Shown here one piece after another: positions 35,115-43,380 of a DNA stretch of 56,340 nucleotides. Position 1 is the stretch's first letter; each line of letters starts with the position of its first letter. This DNA is from an uncultured Flavobacteriales bacterium (GTDB lineage Bacteria > Bacteroidota > Bacteroidia > Flavobacteriales_D > CAJJDF01): contig CAJJDF010000004.1 in assembly GCA_905182785.1 (NCBI GenBank), positions 1 to 56,340 of the forward strand, in the 5' to 3' direction. The position numbers and the translations under genes are program-made. Under the pieces are notes generated by a model that ran no database searches, had not been told where the DNA came from, and saw nothing but the letters and a program-made list of their open reading frames with translations.

Positions 35115-36046
35115 TAATGAGTTATTTTTTGAGTGGTTTTTACAAATTCATAGCCATTTCTCAATACTTTTTCATTCTCATCTGGAGTAGGTAATTCTTT
35201 TGCAAATTTCACCAAATCCGACAACATCAATAATTCTCTTAAATTAGCTTTATTGTCCACTCCCATTTCCACAAATCGCAATGAATGAAGTATCTCTGCA
35301 CTGGTTCTTTCGGTTGTTGGAACTTTATATCTATTAGTAATGTATTCTTGAATTACCTCTGTCAATTGCACGTTATATTCCTTTTGTTTTCCTTTTTGCC
35401 AGAATTGCTGTTCTTCCAAATCCTTTAGTCTAGAATTAGCTAAAATATGAGCAGGAATAATTTCTTTCACGGGTATATTCTCTTGCTTCTCTGTTTTCTT
35501 TTTGATGAATAGAATCCAGATTAAAAACAACAATCCAAGTAAAATTGGAATCCAAATAAACCAATGTTTCTTCATCCAATTCCAAGCTATAGAAACTTTG
35601 TCACCTAAAGTTAATTCATCATAAATTATTGGCTTTATATCTCTAATGGGTTGTGATGTATCCACATTCATTAGTGAAATGTGAATAGGAATAGGTTTTG
35701 AAACCACTTTATTACTGTCATAATAAATAGAGAAGGAAGGAATAAATTGGTTTCCTAATTCAAATGAGGTAATTGAATATTTCTGAAATATTTCTGACTC
35801 ACCTCTGTGTATTCCTGAATCTAAAACAGCTAATATTTCAAAACCATTACCAAGACTATCACCTTCCTCAAAAATCAATTGTGAGGTTGCATTCAATAAA
35901 GAATATTGAATTGTCAATTCAATTGGTTCTCCAATCAAGATTGAATCTTTACTTGCTTTTACTTCAAAATATTGGGCAAAGGAAAGTGAGTTAGCAATTA
36001 GTAGGATTGCTAAGGTTGATACTATATATTTTAGTCTTTTTTTCAT
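35114..36046 (-). CDS. BatD/DUF4381-like exported membrane protein
   Basis: A 310-residue protein between the DUF58 and batA genes. Signal peptide (1-25), an extracytoplasmic beta-sandwich (26-145: VKASKDSILIGEPIELTIQY), a membrane segment (about 162-185) and a cytoplasmic helical tail of about 120 residues. In related operons this position holds a DUF4381-like or BatD-related protein. A classical long BatD is not seen elsewhere in the operon. Confidence 0.75.
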   Translation of the reverse strand: MKKRLKYIVSTLAILLIANSLSFAQYFEVKASKDSILIGEPIELTIQYSLLNATSQLIFEEGDSLGNGFEILAVLDSGIHRGESEIFQKYSITSFELGNQFIPSFSIYYDSNKVVSKPIPIHISLMNVDTSQPIRDIKPIIYDELTLGDKVSIAWNWMKKHWFIWIPILLGLLFLIWILFIKKKTEKQENIPVKEIIPAHILANSRLKDLEEQQFWQKGKQKEYNVQLTEVIQEYITNRYKVPTTERTSAEILHSLRFVEMGVDNKANLRELLMLSDLVKFAKELPTPDENEKVLRNGYEFVKTTQKITH

Positions 36047-36062
36047 TTATTACTTGTCAAAT

Positions 36063-36108
36063 AACACACCTCTTTAATTCTCCTATCAAGAGGAGATATT
36101 CCCGTGTT
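36063..36108. repeat. Hairpin element in DUF58 - BatD-like gap
   Basis: AACAC at one end and GTGTT at the other flank an inner inverted repeat, TCTCCT...AGGAGA with a short loop (CTCCTATCAAGAGGAG). The pattern resembles another widely dispersed flavobacterial intergenic hairpin. It is followed by AT-rich ATTAACTATTAATTA-like sequence to 36143. Confidence 0.6.
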
Positions 36109-36143
36109 AATTACTCATTATCAATTATTAACTATTAATTATT

Positions 36144-37016
36144 TTACCTGTGTTTAAACAAATCCATCAAAGGTTTGATGTAGGATTTATCCGTTTCTAC
36201 TGTGGTAAAATCTACTCCACTTTTTTTTAGTATTTCTTTTATTTCACTTTCTTCTTTCAAGGCATTTATTTTGTAATCCTTCCTCACTTTTCGACTTGAT
36301 GTGTTCACCCATTTTGTCGTTTTACTTTCTAAGTCCTCAAACTTCACAAAACCAATATTTGGTAATTCTTCTTCGTTCTTGTCTTTTACTTTTACAGCTA
36401 CTAAGTCGTGTCTTTTATTGGTTATTTTTAATGATTTTTCTAATTCTTGATTATTATTTGTTTTAAAATCAGACAATAAGAAGCCTATACTCCTTTTCTT
36501 TATTACATTGGTGTAATGCCTCAAGGCATCTGGAATATCTGTTTTTTCACTAGTTGGCTTTAACTCAATTAGCTCTCTTATTATTCTTAAAATATGTTTT
36601 TTTCCTTTTCCTGGAGGAATAAATAACTCTGTTTTATCTGTGAAAAATAGAGCTCCAATCTTATCGTTATTCTGAATAGCAGAAAACGAAATTACTGCAC
36701 AAATTTCTGCGATTAATTCTCTCTTCATTTGTGCTTCTGATCCAACATATTGTGACCCAGAAACATCTACCAACAACATAACCGTTAACTCTCTTTCCTC
36801 CTCAAAAACCTTTACGTGTGGTGTTCCAAAACGAGCCGTAACATTCCAGTCTATGGTTCTTATTTCATCTCCATGAGCATATTCACGAACTTCAGAAAAA
36901 GTCATACCTCTCCCCTTGAATGCCGAATGGTATTCTCCAGAAAAAATTTGATTGGAAAGACCTTTCGTCTTTATCTCAATCTTTCGTACTTTTTTTAATA
37001 ACTCTTTGGTTTCCAT
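36144..37016 (-). CDS. DUF58 domain protein
   Basis: A 290-residue cytoplasmic protein of the MoxR-associated DUF58 family. GRGMTFSEVREYAHGDEIRTIDWNVTARFG is the family's N-terminal signature (positions about 37-65), followed by a VWA-like domain with LLVDVSGSQYVG. It partners with MoxR and BatA/B. I chose the ATG at 37016 over a TTG two codons upstream. Confidence 0.92.
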   Translation of the reverse strand: METKELLKKVRKIEIKTKGLSNQIFSGEYHSAFKGRGMTFSEVREYAHGDEIRTIDWNVTARFGTPHVKVFEEERELTVMLLVDVSGSQYVGSEAQMKRELIAEICAVISFSAIQNNDKIGALFFTDKTELFIPPGKGKKHILRIIRELIELKPTSEKTDIPDALRHYTNVIKKRSIGFLLSDFKTNNNQELEKSLKITNKRHDLVAVKVKDKNEEELPNIGFVKFEDLESKTTKWVNTSSRKVRKDYKINALKEESEIKEILKKSGVDFTTVETDKSYIKPLMDLFKHR

Positions 37017-37026
37017 TTTCAAGATG

Positions 37027-37074
37027 TTAGATAATAGATTTTAGATAAAATAGACTCTAAAATCTATTATCTAA
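37027..37074. repeat. 19-bp perfect inverted repeat between moxR and DUF58
   Basis: TTAGATAATAGATTTTAGA (37027-37045) and its exact reverse complement (37056-37074) flank a 10-base loop. It sits in the 67-base gap between the two genes and has no T-run, so it is not a standard terminator. It may modulate the transcript or be a dispersed repeat. Confidence 0.8.
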
Positions 37075-37089
37075 GTTCTAAAACCTTAT

Positions 37090-38124
37090 TTACGGTACTT
37101 GTATTTTATTTAATATCGTATCTATAATTTGAGAGACCGAAATGTTTTCTGCTTCAGCTTCATAGCTTAATCCTATTCTATGTCTTAAAACATCCTTACA
37201 GATAGCCCTCACGTCTTCTGGAATAACATAACCTCTTCTTTTTATAAAGGCATAAGCTTTTGCAGCTAAAGCCAGATTTATACTAGCTCTTGGCGAACCT
37301 CCAAATTCAATTAAAGAGGCTAACTCTTCCATTCCATTTTCTGCAGGATGTCTTGTTGCTCCAACTAAATCGACAATATACTGCTCAATTTTTTCATCCA
37401 TGTATACTTCCCTCACAATTTTTCTTGCACTAAGAATTTGATCTGGAGTGATTACTGCATTTGGTTTTGGAAATGGAGTAGACGAAATATTTTGACGAAC
37501 AATTAATTTCTCATCTTTCTTATTTGGATAATCTAATACCACTTTAAGCATAAATCTATCAACTTGTGCTTCCGGTAAAGGATAAGTTCCCTCTTGTTCT
37601 ATTGGGTTTTGAGTAGCTAAGACTAAAAATGGTTCTGGTAATTTATACGTTTCATCTCCAATAGTGATTTGTCTCTCTTGCATAGCTTCAAGCAATGCAC
37701 TTTGTACTTTGGCAGGTGCTCTGTTTATCTCATCTGCCAAAATGAAATTGGAAAATATTGGCCCTTTTTTAATGGTAAAATCTTCTTTCTTTTGATTGTA
37801 AATCATAGTCCCAATTAAATCAGCAGGTAATAAATCTGGAGTAAACTGGATTCTACTAAAATCTACCGAAACAGCTTTCGCTAATGTATTTATTGCTAAT
37901 GTTTTTGCTAGTCCAGGGACACCTTCTAGTAATACGTGTCCATTGGACAACAAGCCGATTAATAACCTCTCTACCATGTGTTCTTGACCTATAATTACCT
38001 TTCCTATTTCTTGAGTTAATAAATCTACAAAAGCACTTTCTTTCTTTATTTTTTCATTTAAAAGTTGAATATCCGAAGCAGTAGATTGTATTGTTTCTTC
38101 GTTTGGCATTGTTTGATTTTCCAT
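37090..38124 (-). CDS. moxR: MoxR family AAA ATPase
   Basis: A 344-residue AAA+ ATPase. Walker A GVPGLAKT, Walker B FILADEINRAPAKVQSALLEAMQE, sensor-type LATQNPIEQEGTYPLPEAQVDRFML and the C-terminal GGSPRASINLALAAKAYAF are typical. MoxR proteins act as chaperones for VWA-type proteins; the linked DUF58 and BatA/B genes fit. It is the first gene of the operon. Confidence 0.95.
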   Translation of the reverse strand: MENQTMPNEETIQSTASDIQLLNEKIKKESAFVDLLTQEIGKVIIGQEHMVERLLIGLLSNGHVLLEGVPGLAKTLAINTLAKAVSVDFSRIQFTPDLLPADLIGTMIYNQKKEDFTIKKGPIFSNFILADEINRAPAKVQSALLEAMQERQITIGDETYKLPEPFLVLATQNPIEQEGTYPLPEAQVDRFMLKVVLDYPNKKDEKLIVRQNISSTPFPKPNAVITPDQILSARKIVREVYMDEKIEQYIVDLVGATRHPAENGMEELASLIEFGGSPRASINLALAAKAYAFIKRRGYVIPEDVRAICKDVLRHRIGLSYEAEAENISVSQIIDTILNKIQVP

Positions 38125-38505
38125 GTTTAATATTTTGTCTTACAAAAAAAACGATTTTACTACACATAATAAAGGATGTAGTTGTTAAATGTTGTTAATA
38201 CCATTTATAATTTGAGCATACTACAATAAAACATTCTTTTAAATTAAAAAAGTGAACCACAACTAAGGCTCTACATTTTTCTTTATAGCTTCTATAAAGA
38301 AAAAATATTTTTTTGCAGTATTTCCAATACCATTATTAATCTAATAATTAACATACAAAATTAACAATTGGAAGGAAAGAAATTTGAAATTCGTCTTATA
38401 CTTGTTAAGAAGTTATTTAACAATAAAAAATCCTATTTTTATGGCCTATATTATTAAAAAAACACGATATTTTTATTAATTTTAGATGTAATAAAAAGTA
38501 AAACT
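38125..38505. other. Divergent intergenic region, moxR operon and PPK2 operon
   Basis: About 380 bases without an ORF. It must contain promoters for both operons, but I find no exact TAnnTTTG. The direct repeat at 38183-38199 is described separately. Confidence 0.4.
38183..38199. promoter_or_regulatory. TGTTAA direct repeat upstream of moxR operon
   Basis: TGTTAAATGTTGTTAAT: two TGTTAA units exactly 10 bases apart, 59 bases upstream of the moxR start. A 16/17 match occurs upstream of the efflux operon at 45373-45389. Confidence 0.4.
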
Positions 38506-39351
38506 ATGTTTTTAACAAAAGAAGATTTAGAAAGTCTAAAAACTAGAGAAGACATTATAAAACTAGCTGAAGAAAAAAACTTTAAGTTGGAAAAATACTT
38601 ATGGGATTTAGATTACGAAAAACAGCTGAAGAAATTACAAGGGGAACTTGTAAATTTACAAAAATGGATTTCTGATAATAAGCTAAGAGTTGCTATTCTA
38701 TTTGAAGGAAGAGATTCTGCCGGAAAAGGAGGAGCAATAAAAAGATTTACTGAACATTTGAACCCTCGTTCTATGAGAGTTGTTGCTCTTTCAAAACCAA
38801 CTGAAGTTGAAAAAGGACAGTGGTATTTTAGACGTTATATTAAGGAATTACCCAACCCAGGGGAAATAGTTTTCTTTGACAGAAGTTGGTACAACCGTGC
38901 CGTAGTAGAACCTGCTATGAGTTTTTGTTCGGAGGAACAATACAAACAATTTGTACTGCAAGTACCCGAATTTGAACACATGCTTTACGAAGATGGAGTT
39001 ACGGTTATAAAATTTTGGTTTTCCATTACCAAAGAAGAACAAGCAAAAAGATTTGCTTCTAGATTAGAAAACCCACTTAAAAGATGGAAATTTAGTCCTG
39101 TTGATCAAGAAGGACAAAGACTTTGGAATGAATATACTCATTACAAAGAACAAATGTTTTCTAAAACTCACACTGATTTTAGTCCTTGGATAATTATTAA
39201 AACAAACGACAAAAGAACGGCAAGGCTAGAAGCAATGCGCTATGTTCTTTCGAAATTTGATTATGCTGAAAAAACCAATATAAAAGCAAATTTATTACCC
39301 GATCCAAATGTAGTTGCTCGGTATTACAGACATTTAAAACAATTTGATTAA
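38506..39351 (+). CDS. ppk2: Polyphosphate kinase 2
   Basis: A 281-residue PPK2 family protein. Walker A FEGRDSAGKGGAIKRF (about residues 66-81), lid GQWYFRRYIKELP, and Walker B FFDRSWYNRA (123-132) are present. PPK2 enzymes use polyphosphate to phosphorylate nucleotides (NDP to NTP or NMP to NDP depending on class). It is the first gene of a three-gene run with a second PPK2 and a MazG-like gene. Confidence 0.93.
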   Translation: MFLTKEDLESLKTREDIIKLAEEKNFKLEKYLWDLDYEKQLKKLQGELVNLQKWISDNKLRVAILFEGRDSAGKGGAIKRFTEHLNPRSMRVVALSKPTEVEKGQWYFRRYIKELPNPGEIVFFDRSWYNRAVVEPAMSFCSEEQYKQFVLQVPEFEHMLYEDGVTVIKFWFSITKEEQAKRFASRLENPLKRWKFSPVDQEGQRLWNEYTHYKEQMFSKTHTDFSPWIIIKTNDKRTARLEAMRYVLSKFDYAEKTNIKANLLPDPNVVARYYRHLKQFD

Positions 39352-39352
39352 T

Positions 39353-40120
39353 ATGGAATTAACAAACAAAGATGTAGAAATACTAAACACAAAGATTGGG
39401 CTTAAGAAATTGATTGCTAATAATGTAATTGATTTAGAAAAATCTCTAAATGCAACCAAGTACGAATTGGAATTGAGAGGTCTTCAAGAGCAATTAATTA
39501 ATTTACAAGAAAGGGTAATTAAAAACCACGAAAAAGTGGTTGTGATTTTTGAAGGAAGAGATTCTGCTGGAAAAGGGGGAGCAATTAGAAGAATTACTTC
39601 TCGTATAAATCCTAGGCATTTTAGAATTATTGCGCTACCAAAACCCTCATTTGAAGAAGAAGGTCAATGGTATTTTCAAAGGTATGTAAACCATTTACCA
39701 AATCCTGGAGAAATCATATTCTTTGACAGAAGTTGGTATAACCGAGCAATTGTTGAGCCTGCTATGGGATTTTGCACCCAAGACGAATACAAAAAATTCA
39801 TGACTCAGGTAAATTTATTTGAACAAATGTTTACCGATTCTGGAATTAAATTAATTAAATTGTACTTTTCAATTACAAAGGAAGAACAAGCAAGAAGATT
39901 TAAAGAACTGGAAAATGATTCATTAAAAAAATGGAAATTATCGCCTGTAGATATTAAAGCGCACGAACTTTGGGACGAATTTACAGAATACAAAGAAGCC
40001 ATGTTTAAAAAAACGGACACAGAGCAATGTCCATGGAAAATTATAGACGCCAACAAAAAAAGGCCTGCAAGAATAGAGGCTATTAAATATTTACTAGAAC
40101 AAACTAACATTACAGAATGA
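39353..40120 (+). CDS. ppk2: Polyphosphate kinase 2, second copy
   Basis: A 255-residue PPK2 paralogue with the same motifs (FEGRDSAGKGGAIRRI; FFDRSWYNRAIVEPAMGF). It starts one base after the stop of the first copy, an apparent tandem duplication, but has diverged considerably, mainly in the N-terminal 35 residues and the lid. Specialisation for different nucleotide substrates is possible. I chose the ATG at 39353 over an overlapping TTG. Confidence 0.92.
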   Translation: MELTNKDVEILNTKIGLKKLIANNVIDLEKSLNATKYELELRGLQEQLINLQERVIKNHEKVVVIFEGRDSAGKGGAIRRITSRINPRHFRIIALPKPSFEEEGQWYFQRYVNHLPNPGEIIFFDRSWYNRAIVEPAMGFCTQDEYKKFMTQVNLFEQMFTDSGIKLIKLYFSITKEEQARRFKELENDSLKKWKLSPVDIKAHELWDEFTEYKEAMFKKTDTEQCPWKIIDANKKRPARIEAIKYLLEQTNITE

Positions 40121-40521
40121 GTAAAGAAATTACATTTGACACCATCATAAATCACGTGAAAACTTTTCATGAATCTTTTGGAATTAACAATGAAGAATCT
40201 CCAAAAACTGAAGTCGGTAAGAAGGTAGTAGACCTTAGATTTGAACTCATGCGTGAGGAAAACGAAGAATATTTGGAAGCTGCAAAAAACAATAATTTAG
40301 TAGAAGTGGCGGATGCTCTTGGGGATATGCTCTACATATTATGCGGTACAATTTTGAGTCACGGTATGCAACATAAAATAACCGAAGTTTTTGAAGAAAT
40401 TCAAAAAAGTAACATGAGTAAATTGGGAGGAAATGGAAAACCAATTTATCGTGAAGATGGAAAAGTAATGAAAGGTCCCAATTATTTCAAACCAAATATT
40501 AAAGAGGTTTTTGATAAATAA
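40117..40521 (+). CDS. MazG-like NTP pyrophosphohydrolase
   Basis: A 134-residue all-alpha NTP-pyrophosphohydrolase-like protein. E47xxE50 in REENEE and E63xxD66 in EVADALGD give the ExxE...ExxD metal signature of the MazG/phosphoribosyl-ATP pyrophosphohydrolase fold. It overlaps the second PPK2 gene by 4 bases, suggesting co-translation and a nucleotide-pool role. Confidence 0.85.
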   Translation: MSKEITFDTIINHVKTFHESFGINNEESPKTEVGKKVVDLRFELMREENEEYLEAAKNNNLVEVADALGDMLYILCGTILSHGMQHKITEVFEEIQKSNMSKLGGNGKPIYREDGKVMKGPNYFKPNIKEVFDK

Positions 40522-40633
40522 ATTATTAGAAAAAAGAATGTTTTTTATCTTCAACTTGTGGATGAAATAAAAGAAATATTGGATAACGACAATGATTTAG
40601 AAACTTCTTCTCTTAGCCATAATTTTAGCGTAA

Positions 40634-42094
40634 TTACAATTCCTTCTCCGAAAACTCTAGTAATTTACCGTTTTCAAAATCGTAATGAGTTAGCTTTCTT
40701 AGTAAATAATAATTTGTCCAAAATTGTTGAAGTGTTTGGTTATAACTATTTACAGCACTATTTCTTTCGGTTAGCGAATTGTTGAAAGTAAGAATATCAC
40801 TCTTTCCTATTAAAAATCTTTGTTTAGAAACTATATACCTCTTCTCTGCCACAATCATAGATTTTTTAGCAATTTCTACCTGCTTATTCATCATATTGAA
40901 TTGAGTTGCCTGAATAAATACTTCTCGCTCAAAGTTTATTCTATTTTGTTCTACCTGTATGTTTATCAGTTCACTATTGGCAACTTGCTGTTTTACTCTT
41001 GCCTTGTTCATTCCCCAATTATAAATAGGAATTGAAATTCCCAAATTCACAGTTTCTTGGTCTTTTTTCTCGTTTAGTGAACCCTGAACTGTGGGTGCAG
41101 TTCCTGTAACTCCATAAGAAATAAACAAATCGGCATTTAGGCTGTTGTCTTTTTTTGCTTTATCTAAATCTCTTTGACTTTGAAGTAAAGCCTTTTCAAA
41201 ATTCACAATTTCTGATCTGTTTTCTTTTGCTAATTTGACTGCTTTCGTAATGTCTACTCTCACATCAGGCACATTCTCATCTACAGTTAATTCTATAGTT
41301 TCTGAGGGCGGAATCCCTAAAAAAGTTTTAAGCTTTTGTTTGCTCACAATTACATCCAATTCACTTTGTGCCAATGTTTTTTCGGCATTTAGCAATGTCA
41401 GTTCTATTTGCAGCAATTCACTTTCTGCAATTTTCCCTAGGTTGTAGCGCCCTTTCGATATTTTGAAAAGCGTATCACTATTTGCCACATTTATTTTTGC
41501 AATGTCATATCGAGAAGAATTATTTACCGCCTCAAAAAACAACCTAACTGCCTCAATAGAAACATCTTCATTTTGTTCTACACTTTTCTTTTTGGCTTCC
41601 TCAAATTCAAGTGGCTCTATTTTGGATTGCCATTTGTAGCCATTAAATTTCATAATAGGCTGGCGATAACCAATGTAAAAAGGAGAAGCTTTGTAAGATG
41701 TTCTGTTGTTTCCTCCCAAAATATCTAACCTTGCCAAATCTGTCGAAATAAAAATATCTCCACCAGTCCATCTTATGGGTTGGTTTATTTGAAAAGCTGC
41801 CGAATAATTAACGTTACTTGTTCTTACAAAATCTCTCGTTCCGTCTTCTTTTACTACTTCAGAAATTCCTACGTTTAAGTTGGGAAGAGTTCCATTAAAA
41901 GTTAAAGAAGGCAAAAAAGAACGCTTGTAACTAAAATATTGCCAATATTTATTTTCGAACGTATTTTGAACCTTTTTAGAAGAAATAGATTCTCCGTGAG
42001 CAATTGCTATCACATCATTCAAAGCAAATTTGGATTGGGACGAACCAATCATGCTTAAAGATATAAACGCTATTAAAACAAGTAATTTATTCAT
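40634..42094 (-). CDS. TolC-like outer-membrane efflux protein
   Basis: A 486-residue protein with a signal peptide (MNKLLVLIAFISLSMIGSSQ), then the two long helical repeats and beta strands of the outer-membrane efflux family. It is the last gene of an ABC-type tripartite pump. I chose the ATG at 42094, which overlaps the permease stop by 8 bases; an upstream in-frame start would be inside the permease gene and lacks a signal sequence. Confidence 0.88.
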   Translation of the reverse strand: MNKLLVLIAFISLSMIGSSQSKFALNDVIAIAHGESISSKKVQNTFENKYWQYFSYKRSFLPSLTFNGTLPNLNVGISEVVKEDGTRDFVRTSNVNYSAAFQINQPIRWTGGDIFISTDLARLDILGGNNRTSYKASPFYIGYRQPIMKFNGYKWQSKIEPLEFEEAKKKSVEQNEDVSIEAVRLFFEAVNNSSRYDIAKINVANSDTLFKISKGRYNLGKIAESELLQIELTLLNAEKTLAQSELDVIVSKQKLKTFLGIPPSETIELTVDENVPDVRVDITKAVKLAKENRSEIVNFEKALLQSQRDLDKAKKDNSLNADLFISYGVTGTAPTVQGSLNEKKDQETVNLGISIPIYNWGMNKARVKQQVANSELINIQVEQNRINFEREVFIQATQFNMMNKQVEIAKKSMIVAEKRYIVSKQRFLIGKSDILTFNNSLTERNSAVNSYNQTLQQFWTNYYLLRKLTHYDFENGKLLEFSEKEL

Positions 42095-43379
42095 ATTTAA
42101 GAGAATTAACTGGGTTTTGCTCGGCTGCTTTATTGGCGGGTAAATAACCAAAAATAATCCCTGTAAGCACAGAAATTATAAACGAAAGAAAAATAGAGAA
42201 TAACGAAATCTTGGTAGGCATTTCAAGAAAAATCTCAACCGCATAACTCAATGAAATTCCTAAAATAATTCCGAGTATTCCTCCAAATAAACTGATGAAT
42301 GATGCCTCTAGAATAAATTGTAATTTTATGTCGCTTTTCTTAGCACCTACTGCTCTTCTTAGTCCTATTTCTTTTATCCTTTCTTGTACCGAAGCCAACA
42401 TAATATTCATAATTCCTATTCCTCCCACAACCAAAGAAATACTTGCAATGGCACCCAATAACCAATTGAATAAATCGTCCGTTTCCTTTTGTTGTTTAAG
42501 CGTTTGTTCAGGGATATTTATCGAATAATCTTTTACTCCATTATGCCTTCTTTCCATCACTTTATTAAGTAAAGTTCCCGTAGAAAGCATGTCGCCTTTA
42601 TCAGTTAATTGAATTACTATTTTATCCAATTGATTTGGGTTTTCTGGATCTCCATCATTACTCCAATCGTCCGATACTTTTGCTCTTCCTCTGTCTTTGA
42701 ACCTTGATAATAGAGTTTTTATTGGAACATAAACTTCATTGTTGTAGTCGTTTATTCCCATATCCTGAAGGTTTTCTGTTACACCGCTCAGTTTCTTTAT
42801 CACCCCTATTACCGTCAAATTCAAATTGCCAACTCTTATCGTTTTTCCTATTGGGTTTGACTTTGGAAAAAGCAGTTTACTAATTTTACTTCCTAATAAA
42901 CAAACCTTTTTTCGTGCGTCATTATGCGACTCATAAAAATAGTTTCCATTTTCTAAATCAATGTTGAAAATCTTAAAATAAGAGGATGAAACTCCTATTA
43001 CTTTCGACTTTTTACGAATAGTAGAACTTACTGCAAATGTTTCATACCCAACTTCTGGTGAAATATGTTCTATTTCTGGAGTTACTTTTTCAATGTTTGT
43101 AAAATCTTTAAGAGTTAATCCTGGTGAGAATTTCTTTGCTTGTCCTGGCTCTCCTTCCTCCTCAGATTTTCCTTTCTTTGCTTCATAAACCGATTTCACA
43201 ATTACATTATTCACTCCTACAATTTTCAATTGTTCCAATATTTGTTGTTGTGCCCCATTTCCAATGGCAAGCATTGAAATTACAGCTCCTACCCCAAAAA
43301 CTATCCCAAGCGTAGTCAATATCGCCCTGAATTTATTGGCAAGTATTGAATCAAAAGCTATTTGAGCGTTTTTTAGCAT
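42087..43379 (-). CDS. ABC transporter permease, MacB/FtsX type
   Basis: A 430-residue protein with one N-terminal membrane segment (TTLGIVFGVGAVISMLAIGNG), a periplasmic MacB-type core (about 45-290) and three C-terminal segments with KEIGLRRAVGAKKSDI between them, the FtsX signature. It works with the adjacent ATPase, adaptor and TolC-like protein; such pumps export antimicrobials, lipids or toxins. The exported molecule is unknown. Confidence 0.92.
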   Translation of the reverse strand: MLKNAQIAFDSILANKFRAILTTLGIVFGVGAVISMLAIGNGAQQQILEQLKIVGVNNVIVKSVYEAKKGKSEEEGEPGQAKKFSPGLTLKDFTNIEKVTPEIEHISPEVGYETFAVSSTIRKKSKVIGVSSSYFKIFNIDLENGNYFYESHNDARKKVCLLGSKISKLLFPKSNPIGKTIRVGNLNLTVIGVIKKLSGVTENLQDMGINDYNNEVYVPIKTLLSRFKDRGRAKVSDDWSNDGDPENPNQLDKIVIQLTDKGDMLSTGTLLNKVMERRHNGVKDYSINIPEQTLKQQKETDDLFNWLLGAIASISLVVGGIGIMNIMLASVQERIKEIGLRRAVGAKKSDIKLQFILEASFISLFGGILGIILGISLSYAVEIFLEMPTKISLFSIFLSFIISVLTGIIFGYLPANKAAEQNPVNSLKYE

Positions 43380-43380
43380 T

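Noticed and set aside
40558-40785. 75-codon plus-strand frame overlapping the TolC gene end
   Set aside because: GTG start, mostly antisense to the conserved TolC C-terminus; only about 25 codons are independent and they match nothing.
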